Assembly (NCBI RefSeq): GCF_008727715.1
Contig: NZ_CP044218.1
Coordinates: 4,357,501-4,421,500, forward strand
Length of the DNA stretch: 64,000 nt
From: Mesorhizobium terrae
Lineage (GTDB): Bacteria; Pseudomonadota; Alphaproteobacteria; Rhizobiales; Rhizobiaceae
Direction of reading: 5' to 3'
Both the position numbers and the translations under genes were made by a program. Shown piece after piece: positions 27,592-37,657 of the stretch. The number at the start of each line of letters is the position of its first letter. The first letter of the stretch is position 1. Below the pieces are notes generated by a model. The model searched no databases. It was given only the letters and a program-made list of their open reading frames with translations, and had not been told where the DNA came from.

Positions 27592-29922
27592 TCAGCCGCG
27601 CGGCGCGTTGAGCGCGGCTTGCGCCTTCTGCGAGGCCTCGACGACGGCAAGCGCCGTCATGTTGACCACACCGCGCGAGGTGACCGAGGGCGTCAGGATA
27701 TGCGCGGGCTTGTCGGTGCCGAGCAGGATCGGCCCGACATGCAGCGCGTCCAGCATGGTGCGCAGTGCCGTCAGCGTGATGTTGGCTGCGTCGAGGCTCG
27801 GGAACACCAGAAGGTTTGCCTCGCCCTTCAGGCGCGAATGCGGATAGACGCGCTGGCGCAGATGTTCCGACAGCGCCGAATCGGCGTGCATTTCGCCGTC
27901 GCATTCCAGTTCGGGCACGAGGCGCGCCAAGATATCGGCTGCCTTACGCATCTTCAGTGCGCTTGGCGCATCGCGCGAACCGAAATCCGAAAGCGACAGC
28001 AATGCGGCCTTCGGCTCGATGCCGAAGCGGCGGATTTCCTCGGCTGCCAGGATCGTCATCTCGGCGATCTCCTCGGCGGTCGGGTCCACCGAGACGTAGG
28101 TGTCGGTGAGAAACAGCACGCCGCGCTGCGAGATCAGCATGGACAGTGTCGACAGGTCGTGGTCGCTGATGCCGGCGCGCGCGCCGATGATCAGCGTGAC
28201 ATTGCGCAGATGGCGGGCGAAACGGCCCTCCAGGCCGCAGATCATGGCATCCGCGTCGCCGCGTTTCACGGCGAGTGCGGCGATCACCGTATTGTCGGTG
28301 CGCACCATGGTGCGGGCTGCTTCCGGCGTGACGCCGCGGCGGCCGCCGAGTTCGATCAACAGGTCGACATAATGGCGATAGCGCGGGTCTTCTTCCGGGT
28401 TGATCAGCCCAAAATCGACATTCGGCTTGATGCGCAAGCCGTAGCGCTTCAGGCGCACGTCGATGACATGCGGGCGACCGATGAGGATCGGTTCGGCGAT
28501 GCCTTCCTCCAGCACCACCTGGGCGGCGCGCAGCACGCGCTCGTCTTCGCCATCGGCATAGATGACGCGCTTGGCGGCGGCGCTGCGGGCCGTGGAGAAG
28601 ACCGGCTTCATGACCAGGCCGGAGCGGAAGACGAAGCGGTTCAGCTTGTCGAGATAGGCGCCCATGTCGCCGATCGGGCGCGTGGCAACACCGGTGTCGC
28701 AGGCGGCCTTGGCGACGGCGGGCGCGATGCGCAGGATCAGGCGCGGGTCGAAGGGCGAGGGGATGAGGAAGTCGGGCCCGAAGATCGGCGTTTCGCCGGA
28801 ATAGGCGCGGGCGGCGACATCGGACGGTTCTTCGCGGGCAAGGGCGGCGATGGCCCGAACCGCCGCCATCTTCATCTCCTCGTTGATGGCGCTGGCGCCG
28901 CAATCCAGCGCGCCCCGGAAGATGTAGGGGAAGCAGATGACGTTGTTGACCTGGTTGGGGAAGTCCGAGCGGCCGGTGCAGATCATGGCGTCGGGCCGTG
29001 CTGCGCGCGCCACTTCCGGCATGATCTCCGGCGTCGGGTTGGCCAGCGCCAGGATCAGCGGCTTTTCGGCCATGCCCTTCAAGAGTTCCGGCTTCAGCAC
29101 GCCGGCGGCGGAAAGGCCGAGGAAGACGTCGGCGCCCGGGATGACGTCGGCCAGCGTGCGCGCCTCCGTGTCCTTGACGTAGGGGTCCTTCCAGCGGTCC
29201 ATCTCCTCGACGCGGCCTTTATGCGCAACGCCGAAACGGTCGGTCACCCAGATGTTTTCGATGCTGGCGCCGAGCGAGACGAGCAGGTTGAGGCAGGCAA
29301 GTGCCGCAGCACCGGCGCCTGATGTGACGATCTTGACGTCCTTGATCTTCTTGCCGGCCAGTTCCAGTCCATTGAGCACGGCGGCGGCCACGATGATCGC
29401 TGTACCATGCTGGTCGTCATGGAAGACCGGAATGCCCATGCGGGCCTTTAGCCGCTCCTCGACCTCGAAACATTCGGGCGCCTTGATGTCCTCGAGGTTG
29501 ATGCCGCCGAAAGTGGGTTCGAGCGCGGCAACGGTCTCCACCATGCGGTCGATCTCGGGCGCGTCGATCTCGATGTCGAAGACGTCGATGCCCGCGAACT
29601 TCTTGAACAGAACGGCCTTGCCTTCCATCACCGGCTTGGAGGCAAGCGGGCCGATATTGCCGAGGCCGAGCACGGCCGAACCGTTGGAGATGACGGCGAC
29701 CAGATTGGCGCGCGCCGTGTAGTCGGCGGCGGTGGCTGGGTCCTCCTTGATGGCGAGGCAGGGCGCGGCGACGCCGGGCGAATAGGCAAGCGCCAGGTCG
29801 CGCTGGTTGCCGAGCGGCTTGGTCGCCTGAATCTCCAGCTTTCCGGGAACCGGATATTTGTGGAAGAAGAGGGCAGCCTCGTCGAGATCCGAGCGCGTCG
29901 CCTTGCCCTTGTCGTTCGCCAT
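27592..29922 (-). CDS. maeB: NADP-dependent malic enzyme with phosphotransacetylase-like domain
   Basis: A 776-residue enzyme decarboxylating malate to pyruvate with NADP. The malic N domain (about 15-160) has [16 protein letters not shown] and the catalytic Lys region. The NAD-binding domain (about 165-400) has [16 protein letters not shown]. The C-terminal 330 residues are a phosphate acetyl/butyryltransferase-like domain, thought to be regulatory, as in Sinorhizobium Tme/Dme. Sinorhizobium carries both an NAD and an NADP form, and cofactor choice here is taken from overall type, not proven. No neighbour shares its pathway. Confidence 0.94.
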   Translation of the reverse strand: MANDKGKATRSDLDEAALFFHKYPVPGKLEIQATKPLGNQRDLALAYSPGVAAPCLAIKEDPATAADYTARANLVAVISNGSAVLGLGNIGPLASKPVMEGKAVLFKKFAGIDVFDIEIDAPEIDRMVETVAALEPTFGGINLEDIKAPECFEVEERLKARMGIPVFHDDQHGTAIIVAAAVLNGLELAGKKIKDVKIVTSGAGAAALACLNLLVSLGASIENIWVTDRFGVAHKGRVEEMDRWKDPYVKDTEARTLADVIPGADVFLGLSAAGVLKPELLKGMAEKPLILALANPTPEIMPEVARAARPDAMICTGRSDFPNQVNNVICFPYIFRGALDCGASAINEEMKMAAVRAIAALAREEPSDVAARAYSGETPIFGPDFLIPSPFDPRLILRIAPAVAKAACDTGVATRPIGDMGAYLDKLNRFVFRSGLVMKPVFSTARSAAAKRVIYADGEDERVLRAAQVVLEEGIAEPILIGRPHVIDVRLKRYGLRIKPNVDFGLINPEEDPRYRHYVDLLIELGGRRGVTPEAARTMVRTDNTVIAALAVKRGDADAMICGLEGRFARHLRNVTLIIGARAGISDHDLSTLSMLISQRGVLFLTDTYVSVDPTAEEIAEMTILAAEEIRRFGIEPKAALLSLSDFGSRDAPSALKMRKAADILARLVPELECDGEMHADSALSEHLRQRVYPHSRLKGEANLLVFPSLDAANITLTALRTMLDALHVGPILLGTDKPAHILTPSVTSRGVVNMTALAVVEASQKAQAALNAPRG

Positions 29923-30053
29923 GCCTTCCCTTCTCCCTGTTTCGTCCCCCTTGTAGCATGCGGCGACGGTTTTTCGAGGCGGGATGCACGGCGAACGGAC
30001 GCATTTTGTCGTTCGCGAAAAAGCGAAACAGAATCAAAATTTTATACAGAAAT

Positions 30054-30074
30054 GCTGACGAAAATACCGTCAGC
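30054..30074 (-). terminator. Weak intrinsic terminator after the SDR gene
   Basis: GCTGACG (30054-30060) pairs with CGTCAGC (30068-30074) around a 7-nt AT-rich loop, just after the SDR stop codon. The T tract on the minus strand is short (ATTTCTG), so efficiency is doubtful. Confidence 0.45.
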
Positions 30075-30082
30075 GTCCGCGT

Positions 30083-30862
30083 TCAGAACGCGCTCACATA
30101 GAGCCCACCGTCCACCGGGATGTTCTGGCCGGTGAGATAGCCGGCGTGCACCGAGCACAGGAAAGCACAGATCTGGCCGAACTCTTCCGGCGTGCCCAGG
30201 CGTTTGGCCGGAATGTCGGCACCCAGCCGTGCCTTGCGCGCCGCGGCCGCTTCCGGCGTCTCCACCGAACCCGGTTCATGTGGACCGCGTAGCCGGTCGG
30301 TGTCGAGCTTGCCGGGCAACAGGCTGTTGATGGTGACATTGCGGTCGATCACCGTGCGGGCGACGCCCGCCAGGAACGAAGTCAAGCCGGCGCGCGCCCC
30401 GGAAGACAGGTCGAGGCCGGGGATCGGCATATAGACCGACAAAGAGGTGATGTTGACGATGCGGCCGAAACCGCGCGTCGCCATGCCATCGATGACGGCT
30501 TTCACCAGTTCGATCGGCGTGACCATGTTGTTGGTGACGCCCTCGAGGATCTTTTCGCGGTCGAGTTCGCGGAAATCGCGATAGGGCGGCCCGCCATTGT
30601 TGTTGACGAGGATGTCCGACGAGGGGCAGGCGGCAAGCAGCGCCTTCTGCACGTCGGGTTTCGAGACGTCGCCCGGCACTTCGATGACGTCGACGCCGAA
30701 ACGCTGGCGAATGTCGGCCGCCGTCCTAGCCAGCAACGCCGCGTCGCGGCCGTTCAGCACCAGATCGCAGCCGGCTTCGGCAAGCGCGACGGCGCAGCCG
30801 CGCCCCAGCCCCTTGCTCGATGCGCAGACGATCGCCTTCTTGCCGCGAATACCGAGATCCAT
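30083..30862 (-). CDS. SDR-family oxidoreductase lacking the YxxxK motif
   Basis: A 259-residue Rossmann-fold protein of the short-chain dehydrogenase family, close to the 3-oxoacyl-ACP reductase-like subgroup. The cofactor loop ASSKGLGRGCAVALAEAG and NNNGGPPYRDF are present, and Ser is seen in VNITSLSVYMP. The usual catalytic Tyr-x-x-x-Lys is replaced by the segment LDLSSGARAGLTSFL. This GARAGL pattern defines a known subgroup with NVTINSLLPGKLDTDRL after it. Classical dehydrogenase chemistry is therefore doubtful, and substrate is unknown. Start at 30862 puts the first strand at residues 8-12. Confidence 0.88.
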   Translation of the reverse strand: MDLGIRGKKAIVCASSKGLGRGCAVALAEAGCDLVLNGRDAALLARTAADIRQRFGVDVIEVPGDVSKPDVQKALLAACPSSDILVNNNGGPPYRDFRELDREKILEGVTNNMVTPIELVKAVIDGMATRGFGRIVNITSLSVYMPIPGLDLSSGARAGLTSFLAGVARTVIDRNVTINSLLPGKLDTDRLRGPHEPGSVETPEAAAARKARLGADIPAKRLGTPEEFGQICAFLCSVHAGYLTGQNIPVDGGLYVSAF

Positions 30863-30975
30863 GCCGAATACCTCCGATTTGTCCGCCAAGGCTAACCAAA
30901 GGGCTGGCCTAATCGCAACCGTCATACGGTTGTTGCATGAATCGATGCATAGCCAGCGCGAAAGGTGAGATCGCG

Positions 30976-31812
30976 ATGTCCGGCGCCAAACCACGTATGT
31001 TCCGCTCCATTTTCATCTCGGATGTGCATCTGGGATCGAAGGCGGCCAAGGCCGAGTTCCTGATCGATTTCCTGCGCCATCACGACGCCGATATCATCTT
31101 CCTGGTCGGCGACATCGTCGATGGCTGGCGGCTGCGGCGCTCCTGGCACTGGCCGCAGGCCCACAACGACGTGGTGCAGAAATTACTGCGCAAGGCGCGC
31201 AAAGGCACTTCGATCACCTACATAGCCGGCAACCATGACGAATTCGCCCGCCAGTTCCAGGGCGTGCATTTCGGTGGCATCGTCGTGGCCGACCGCGCCA
31301 TCCACGAGACGGCGGACGGGCGCCGCATGCTGGTCATCCATGGCGACCAGTTCGACACGGTCGTTCACAATGCCCGCTGGCTCGCCTATTTCGGCGACTA
31401 TGCCTATGACGCGGCGATGGTCATCAACCGCGCGATCAGCCGGTTCCGCCACCTCTTCGGCATGCCCTACTGGTCGTTCTCGTCCTGGGCCAAGGTCAAG
31501 GTGAAGAAGGCGGTGAATTTCATCGGCTCCTTCCAGCAGGTGCTGGCGGAAGAGGCGCGCCGCTCGCAAGTGGACGGCGTCATCTGCGGCCACATCCACC
31601 ATGCGGCAATCGAGGATTTCGACGACGTCCGTTATGTCAACACCGGCGACTGGGTCGAAAGCTGCACGGCCGTGGTCGAGCATTTCGACGGACGGTTCGA
31701 AATCCTGCATTGGGCCCATGTCATGCCCGAGACCCCGCAGGTCGAACCGGCGCTGGTGCCGGTGGCAATCGACATGTTGCCGCAAAAGGCGCGGGCCGCG
31801 GAGGCGGCCTGA
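30976..31812 (+). CDS. LpxH-like calcineurin-family phosphoesterase
   Basis: A 278-residue metallophosphoesterase of the UDP-2,3-diacylglucosamine diphosphatase-related group. Metal-binding motifs appear in order: FISDVHLGS, LVGDIVDGW, AGNHDE, VIHGDQFD, and GHIHHA near the C-terminus. LpxH itself splits UDP-diacylglucosamine in lipid A synthesis. This group (LpxH2-like) may act on a related lipid or another nucleotide substrate. Start at 30976 (MSGAKPRMFRSIF) is supported by AAGGTGAG upstream. An ATG at 30937 is less likely. Confidence 0.85.
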   Translation: MSGAKPRMFRSIFISDVHLGSKAAKAEFLIDFLRHHDADIIFLVGDIVDGWRLRRSWHWPQAHNDVVQKLLRKARKGTSITYIAGNHDEFARQFQGVHFGGIVVADRAIHETADGRRMLVIHGDQFDTVVHNARWLAYFGDYAYDAAMVINRAISRFRHLFGMPYWSFSSWAKVKVKKAVNFIGSFQQVLAEEARRSQVDGVICGHIHHAAIEDFDDVRYVNTGDWVESCTAVVEHFDGRFEILHWAHVMPETPQVEPALVPVAIDMLPQKARAAEAA

Positions 31813-31953
31813 CCGTTCGCCGCCGACACTGGCGGGCGCTCGAAATTTGGCGTTAATCGATTAGGCCAAACGGTTTCTTGGTTTTGAGCGGCGTGATAGA
31901 GCAGGGCACGCCTGATCGGCCATTTTGCCGGCGGCATTTGCCGATTGCCTTTC

Positions 31954-33168
31954 ATGTCCCTGCCACCGCTTTCCCCCGAACAGCTGATCAAGCCGCGCCG
32001 CTATGAGTTGCGCATGGCGCTGCTGTTCTTCACCGTACTGGTGCCGAGCGGCATCTATCTGCCCTATTTCCCGCTCTGGCTGGAAGAACACGGTTTCAGC
32101 CCGGAAAAGATCGCCGTCATCCTTTCGGCGCCGATGTTCCTGCGCGTGGCGACGACGCCGCTGTTCACGTCGCTGGCCGACAAGGCGAGCGACCGCGTGA
32201 ATGTCTACCTGGCACTGGCGATGGCGTCGGTGGTGGTCTCGGCCGGTTATTTCCTGTCGCCCAGCTATGCCAGCGTGTTGATTGTCTCGCTGGTTCTGGC
32301 GGTCGTCTGGACACCGCATTCGCCGATCGCCGATTCGCTGGCGCTGTCGGGCGTGCGCCGCTTCGGCGCCAACTATCCGCGCATGCGTATCTGGGGTTCG
32401 ATCTCCTATCTCTGCGCCAATCTTGTCGGCGGCTTCATCCTGACCTCGACCGGGGCGGGCGCGGTGCCGATCATGCTGTTCGTGTCGTTTTGCGCCATCG
32501 TGGCGATCGGGCTGATGGCGCCACGGCTTGGTCGGCCAAGGCGGGCGTCGCCGCTGTCGGCGACCGACCTGCAGCAGGCGGTGCCCAGCCTGCTCAACCC
32601 CTATTTCCTCTACTTCGCCGCTGGTGCCGGCGTCATCGTCGGCAGCCACGGCTTTCTCTACGGATTCTCGTCCATCTATTGGAAATCGCTGGGCATCAGC
32701 GATTCCGTCGTCGGCTTCCTGTGGGCCTTCGGCGTGGTCTGCGAAGTTGGCATGTTCATGGCCTTCAACCGGCTGTTCAGCCGCGTGCCGGTCGTGCGCG
32801 TCATGGTCTTCGCCGCCATCGGCGCCGTCGTGCGCTGGATCGCCTTTCCGCTGATCTGGCCGCTCGGCCTTGGCGTGACCGGCTTCTTCGGCATCCAGGC
32901 GCTGCATGCGATCTCGACGGCACTGGTGCTGATCAGCCTGCAGAAGATGATCGGCGAAACGGTGTCGGAGGAGCGGACGGGCGCGGCGCAAGGCATCGCC
33001 TTCTTCGCCAACGGGTTTTCCATGGCCGCCGTCACGCTGGCTTCGGGGCCGCTCTATCAGCGTTTCGGCGTCGAGGGTTTCTTCGCCATGGTGCCGGTGG
33101 CGTTGCTCGGCCTTGCCTTGATCGTGCTCGCCGCGCGTTCAGCCCCACAGCGCCGCTTGAGGCGGTGA
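31954..33168 (+). CDS. MFS transporter (phenylpropionate/HcaT-like family)
   Basis: A 404-residue major facilitator protein with about twelve membrane segments. The MFS_1_like pattern is GIYLPYFPLWLEEHGFSPEK near the N-terminus, followed by TPLFTSLADKASDR and RIWGSISYLCANL. Members are annotated as 3-phenylpropionic acid or nucleoside-type proton symporters, and the substrate here is not known. Start at 31954 was chosen over TTG at 31945. The 3' end overlaps the convergent epimerase gene by 30 bp. Confidence 0.88.
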   Translation: MSLPPLSPEQLIKPRRYELRMALLFFTVLVPSGIYLPYFPLWLEEHGFSPEKIAVILSAPMFLRVATTPLFTSLADKASDRVNVYLALAMASVVVSAGYFLSPSYASVLIVSLVLAVVWTPHSPIADSLALSGVRRFGANYPRMRIWGSISYLCANLVGGFILTSTGAGAVPIMLFVSFCAIVAIGLMAPRLGRPRRASPLSATDLQQAVPSLLNPYFLYFAAGAGVIVGSHGFLYGFSSIYWKSLGISDSVVGFLWAFGVVCEVGMFMAFNRLFSRVPVVRVMVFAAIGAVVRWIAFPLIWPLGLGVTGFFGIQALHAISTALVLISLQKMIGETVSEERTGAAQGIAFFANGFSMAAVTLASGPLYQRFGVEGFFAMVPVALLGLALIVLAARSAPQRRLRR

Positions 33169-34119
33169 AACCAGCGATCCCTGGTAATGCAGGCCGGGGT
33201 CGCGGTCGCGGGCAAGTAGCAAGGGGCCATCGAGGTCGACATAGTCGGCGCCCTGCGCCAAAAGCACGGCCGGTGCCATGGCGAGCGACGTGCCGACCAT
33301 GCAGCCGACCATGATGGACAGGCCGCATTGGCGGGCCTTGTCGCGTAGCAGCAGCGCTTCGGTCAGCCCGCCGGCCTTGTCCAGCTTGATGTTGACGGCA
33401 TCGTAGAGGCCGACCAGCGCCTCGATGTCGTTGGTGGCGTGCACGCTTTCGTCGGCGCAGATCGGGACCGGCCTTGCAATATGGCGTAGCTTGCCGTCGC
33501 GGCCGGCCGGCAGCGGCTGCTCGATCAATGCTATGCCAAGTGCTGCGGCAGCTGCGATGTTTTCGGCGACGTTGTCGTCGGTCCAGCCCTCATTGGCGTC
33601 GAGAATCAGCCGGCTGTCCGGTGCCGCATCGCGGACCGCACGGATACGCGCGGCATCGTTTTCGCCGCCTAGCTTGACCTTGAGCAGCGGCCGTCCCGCA
33701 TTGGCGCGCGCCTGGGCGGCCATGGTCTCCGGTTCGGCCAGCGACAGCGTGTAGGCGGTTTCCAGCGGCCCGGGGGCGATGCCCAGTAGGGCTGCGACCG
33801 AGGCTGTTGCGGTTTTGGCTTCGAGGTCCCACAGCGCGCAGTCGATTGCGTTGCGCGCCGCGCCCGCCGGCATCGCCGCCTGCAATTCGGCGCGCCCCAT
33901 GCCGGCCTCAAGTGCTGCCCGCATCGCCTCGATCTGCGCCAGCACGCTGTCCATCGTCTCGCCATAGCGTTTGTAGGGGACGCATTCGCCGCGTCCCGCA
34001 TGGCCGCCGTCGCCGATCGTGCAGGTTATGACTTCCGCCTCGGTCTTGGAGCCACGGGCGATGGTGAAGACGCCGGCTATCGGAAAACGCTCGGCTTCGA
34101 CCGAAATGACACGCGCCAT
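33139..34119 (-). CDS. Dipeptide (L-Ala-D/L-Glu type) epimerase, enolase superfamily
   Basis: A 326-residue member of the mandelate racemase/muconate lactonizing enzyme family. The catalytic Lys pair lies in LLKVKLGG and NIKLDKAGGL. Metal ligands are Asp in LILDANEGW, Glu in ALIEQPLPAG and Asp in CADESVH. The pattern is that of L-Ala-D/L-Glu epimerases, which act in recycling of murein peptides. The exact dipeptide specificity cannot be read from sequence. It diverges from the mla operon and overlaps the MFS gene at its 3' end. Confidence 0.88.
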   Translation of the reverse strand: MARVISVEAERFPIAGVFTIARGSKTEAEVITCTIGDGGHAGRGECVPYKRYGETMDSVLAQIEAMRAALEAGMGRAELQAAMPAGAARNAIDCALWDLEAKTATASVAALLGIAPGPLETAYTLSLAEPETMAAQARANAGRPLLKVKLGGENDAARIRAVRDAAPDSRLILDANEGWTDDNVAENIAAAAALGIALIEQPLPAGRDGKLRHIARPVPICADESVHATNDIEALVGLYDAVNIKLDKAGGLTEALLLRDKARQCGLSIMVGCMVGTSLAMAPAVLLAQGADYVDLDGPLLLARDRDPGLHYQGSLVSPPQAALWG

Positions 34120-34197
34120 GTTTTTCTGCTCCGGTAATGCTGACGTAATGCCGCCGACAAATCGACAGGCCTGTCCCGTCGAGCTAAACAGGAGCGC

Positions 34198-35382
34198 ATG
34201 TTGACGATCCGCAAACGCGACGCAAGCGACAAGGCCGGCGCCGATGCAAGCCAGCCGCAGATCGCCGTTGCCGAGCGCGACGGCGTGCTGGCCTGCGTCT
34301 TTTCCGGCAACTGGACGACGCGGCGGGTCGGCGAGGTCGACGCCGAAATGCGCAAGGTCGAAAAGCGCAACGGCTTCAAGACGCTGGCGCTCGATCTTTC
34401 CAAGATCGGGCGCATGGATACCGCCGGCGCCTGGCTGATCCAGCGGCTGGTCAACACCAACGAAGCGCGCGGTGTCGAGATCAGACTGCAGGGCCAGAGC
34501 GAAACCGCCGCCACCCTGCTCAACGCGGTGGGCGAGGCGGTGCGGCGGGCGGGCGAAGCGCAGGCGATACCACGCCCCAACATCATCATCCGTGCGCTCG
34601 AGCTGATCGGCATGCGTGTCTATGAGATGCGCGACGATTTCCTCGCCGGCATGAACATCCTGGGCGCTACCATTCGCGGCGCGCAGATGAAGCTGGGGCG
34701 CGGCCACGCCGTCAACCCGGCCGCGATCTTCAACCAGCTCGACCGCATGGGCGTCGGCGCCGTTCCGGTGGTGCTGTTGATGTCCACCATCGTCGGCGCC
34801 ATCGTCGCCCAGCAGGGCGCCTACCAGCTGCGTTACTTCGGTGCCGACATCTTCGTCGTCGATCTCGTCGGCGTGCTGGTGTTGCGCGAGCTTGGCGTGC
34901 TGATGACGGCTATCATGATCGCCGGCCGCTCGGGCAGCGCGATCACCGCCGAGATCGGTTCGATGAAGATGCGCGAGGAGGTGGACGCACTCAAAGTGAT
35001 CGGCCTCAATCCCATCGGCGTGCTGGTGTTCCCGCGCCTGGTGGCACTGGTGATCGGACTGCCTTGCCTGACCATCCTGGCCAATTTCGCCGCACTCGGC
35101 GGCGGCATCGCCGCTGCCTGGCTCTATTCAGGCATTCCGCCGGCCGCCTTCATCGAGCGGCTGCGGGTTGCCATTGATCTGTCGACCATCTTCGCCGGCC
35201 TGATCAAGGCGCCGTTCATGGCCATGATCATCGGTACGATTGCCTCGGTGGAAGGCTTGAAGGTCGGCGGCAGCGCCGAATCGCTTGGCCTGCACGTGAC
35301 CCAGTCGGTGGTGAAATCCATTTTCGTGGTCATCATTCTCGATGGCCTTTTCGCCATCTTCTACGCGTCGATCAGTTTCTGA
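34198..35382 (+). CDS. MlaE-family permease with N-terminal STAS domain
   Basis: A 394-residue protein. Residues about 15-115 form a STAS (MlaB-like) domain (RVGEVDAEMRKVEKRNGFKT, LSKIGRMDTAGAWLI). Residues about 135-394 are the MlaE permease with VVLLMSTIVGAIVAQQGAYQ, VVDLVGVLVLRELGVLMTAI and the conserved AEIGSMKMREEVDAL. It is the membrane component of an MCE phospholipid transport complex between the membranes. In E. coli MlaB is a separate protein; here the STAS domain is fused, so a free MlaB is not needed. A CAGGAG ribosome-binding site precedes the ATG. First gene of a four-gene operon. Confidence 0.93.
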   Translation: MLTIRKRDASDKAGADASQPQIAVAERDGVLACVFSGNWTTRRVGEVDAEMRKVEKRNGFKTLALDLSKIGRMDTAGAWLIQRLVNTNEARGVEIRLQGQSETAATLLNAVGEAVRRAGEAQAIPRPNIIIRALELIGMRVYEMRDDFLAGMNILGATIRGAQMKLGRGHAVNPAAIFNQLDRMGVGAVPVVLLMSTIVGAIVAQQGAYQLRYFGADIFVVDLVGVLVLRELGVLMTAIMIAGRSGSAITAEIGSMKMREEVDALKVIGLNPIGVLVFPRLVALVIGLPCLTILANFAALGGGIAAAWLYSGIPPAAFIERLRVAIDLSTIFAGLIKAPFMAMIIGTIASVEGLKVGGSAESLGLHVTQSVVKSIFVVIILDGLFAIFYASISF

Positions 35383-35383
35383 G

Positions 35384-36202
35384 ATGCAGAGCGTCCAGGA
35401 ACAGGCCCCGCCAACCGCCGAAGACCGTGACGAGATCGTGCTGTCGGCGCGCGACATCAAGGTGGCGTTCGGAGATCAGGTCGTCCTCGACGGGCTGTCT
35501 CTGGATATCCATCGCGGCGAGATCCTCGGTTTCGTCGGCGCCTCGGGCGCCGGCAAGTCGGTGCTTTTGCGCGCGGTTCTGGAACTGGTGCCGAAACAGG
35601 GCGGCACCATCAAGCTGTTCGGCACCGATGTCTCCGAGGCCAGCGATGCGGAGCGGCTGCGCATCGACATGCGGCTTGGCGTGCTGTTCCAGCAGGGCGC
35701 GCTGTTTTCGGCGCTGACGGTGATGGAAAACGTGCAGGTGCCGATGCGCGAATATCTCGATCTGCCCGGCAAGCTGATGGACGAACTGGCTATGCTCAAG
35801 GTGGAGCTGGTGGGGCTGCCGCCGGAAGCTGCGCGCAAATACCCCTCCGAGCTTTCGGGCGGCATGATCAAGCGCGCCGCGCTCGCCCGCGCGCTGGCGC
35901 TCGATCCGGACATCGTCTTCCTCGACGAGCCGACCTCAGGCCTCGATCCGATCAGCGCGGCGGAGTTCGATGAGCTGGTGGTGAAGCTGCGCGACACGAT
36001 GGGTCTCACCGTCTACATGGTCACGCACGACCTTGATTCGCTGTTCACCGCTTGCGACCGAATCGCCGTGCTCGGCAAGAAGCGGGTGCTGGTGGAAGGC
36101 ACTGTCGACGACATGTTGAAGAGCGAGGAACCCTGGGTGAAGGCCTATTTCCGCGGAAAACGGGCGCGGCAGCTTGATCTTGCCACGCGCGCGCAGCCAT
36201 AA
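35384..36202 (+). CDS. MlaF-family ABC transporter ATP-binding protein
   Basis: A 272-residue ATPase for the MCE transporter. Walker A is GASGAGKSVLLRA, the signature is LSGGMIKRAALARAL and Walker B is IVFLDEPTSGLDP. The GMIKR form of the signature region is typical of MlaF. An N-terminal extension of about 20 residues is polar. It begins 2 bp after the mlaE stop codon. Confidence 0.93.
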   Translation: MQSVQEQAPPTAEDRDEIVLSARDIKVAFGDQVVLDGLSLDIHRGEILGFVGASGAGKSVLLRAVLELVPKQGGTIKLFGTDVSEASDAERLRIDMRLGVLFQQGALFSALTVMENVQVPMREYLDLPGKLMDELAMLKVELVGLPPEAARKYPSELSGGMIKRAALARALALDPDIVFLDEPTSGLDPISAAEFDELVVKLRDTMGLTVYMVTHDLDSLFTACDRIAVLGKKRVLVEGTVDDMLKSEEPWVKAYFRGKRARQLDLATRAQP

Positions 36203-36210
36203 GTGAAGCA

Positions 36211-37584
36211 ATGGAAACCAGAGCCAACTACGTTATCGTCGGCATTTTTACGCTGGTGGCTATTCTGGCGGCCTTCGCTTTTGTCTACTGGACCGCGGCG
36301 ATCGGCGACCGGGGCGAGACGACGACGCTGCGTGTGCGCATTCCGGGTTCGGCCTCGGGCCTCGGCCGCGGCAGCCAGGTCCTGTTCAACGGCGTGAAGG
36401 TGGGCGACGTGCGCCGTGTCTATATCGACGTCGACAACCCGACCATCGCGGTTGCCGACACCGAGATCGACCGCAAGACGCCGATCACCCGTTCGACGCA
36501 GGCCGATATCGGCCTCGCCGGCCTGACGGGCCAGGCCAATATCGAACTGACCGGCGCCAATCCGCAGGAACCCAAGCTGCTGGACGAGGCCGAGAAGGAT
36601 GGGCGCGTGGCGGTGATCATCGCCAAGCCGTCCGCCGTGACCAATCTCCTGCAGACCGCGCAGGACATTTTCGGGCGCGCCGACAAGGTGCTGTCGCAGC
36701 TCGAAGGCTTCACGCAGGACGTGCGCGGCCCGCTGACCCAGACCGCGCAGAATGCCCAGAAGTTCTCCGATGCGCTGGCCAGGAATTCCGACGGTGTCGA
36801 CAAGTTCCTCGCTTCCGTCAGCGCCTTGTCGACCGAACTGCAGGGCGTGTCTGGCAAGCTGGATGGCGCGCTGAAGGCGGCCGAGGGCCTGCTCAACGCC
36901 GTTGACAAGGACAAGGTTCGCCAGATCGTCGCCAATGTCGACACCATCACGCAGAACCTGAAGCAGACCAGCGACCAGTTCGATTCCACCATCGCCGAAG
37001 TCAAGCAGGCGGTCGGTTCGGTCAACACATTCGCCCAGAAGACGCAGGTCACGCTGGACAAGGTGAATGGCGTCCTCGACAGCGTCGACCCGGCCGATGT
37101 GCGCGCAGCACTTGCCAATATCAAGGAAGCCAGCGCCAATGCCGACAAGGCTTCCGCCGACATCGCCAAGGTGACGGAGAAGTTCAGCGAGCGGGCCGGC
37201 GATATCGACCAGACCATCAAGGACGCCCAACAGCTCGCCGCGCGCCTCAACAACGCCTCCGTGCGCGTCGACGGCATCCTGGCCAAGGTGGACGGAATGC
37301 TGGGGTCCGGCGACACCAAGGGGCTGGTGGCGCAGGCCACCGACACGCTGAAGTCGTTCAAGCAGGTGGCCGATACGCTCAACCAGCATATCGGCACCAT
37401 CGCCGACAATCTGCAGCGTTTCTCCGGCCAGGGCCTGCAGAATGTCGAAGCGCTCGTGCAGGACAGCCGCCGTTCGATCAATCGCATCGAGTCGGCCGTT
37501 TCCGACATCCAGCGCAATCCACAGCGCATCCTGTCGGGAGGCGATGGCGAGGTGCGCCAGTATGATGGGCGGACGCGGCGTTGA
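36211..37584 (+). CDS. MlaD-family MCE-domain protein
   Basis: A 457-residue membrane-anchored periplasmic protein. One membrane helix (about 5-28) is followed by the MCE domain (about 38-118, with IPGSASGLGRGSQVLFNGVK). The remaining 330 residues are a long coiled coil, far longer than in E. coli MlaD (about 183 residues) and typical of rhizobial forms. Hexamers of such proteins make a tunnel for lipid. The last residues are charged (GEVRQYDGRTRR). It follows mlaF by 8 bp. Confidence 0.93.
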   Translation: METRANYVIVGIFTLVAILAAFAFVYWTAAIGDRGETTTLRVRIPGSASGLGRGSQVLFNGVKVGDVRRVYIDVDNPTIAVADTEIDRKTPITRSTQADIGLAGLTGQANIELTGANPQEPKLLDEAEKDGRVAVIIAKPSAVTNLLQTAQDIFGRADKVLSQLEGFTQDVRGPLTQTAQNAQKFSDALARNSDGVDKFLASVSALSTELQGVSGKLDGALKAAEGLLNAVDKDKVRQIVANVDTITQNLKQTSDQFDSTIAEVKQAVGSVNTFAQKTQVTLDKVNGVLDSVDPADVRAALANIKEASANADKASADIAKVTEKFSERAGDIDQTIKDAQQLAARLNNASVRVDGILAKVDGMLGSGDTKGLVAQATDTLKSFKQVADTLNQHIGTIADNLQRFSGQGLQNVEALVQDSRRSINRIESAVSDIQRNPQRILSGGDGEVRQYDGRTRR

Positions 37585-37657
37585 CGGCGTCGCACGGTCA
37601 AGTCGATAAACAGCGTTCGGAAGGGGACCGGACGGATTCGGTCAGTGGGGACGTCGC

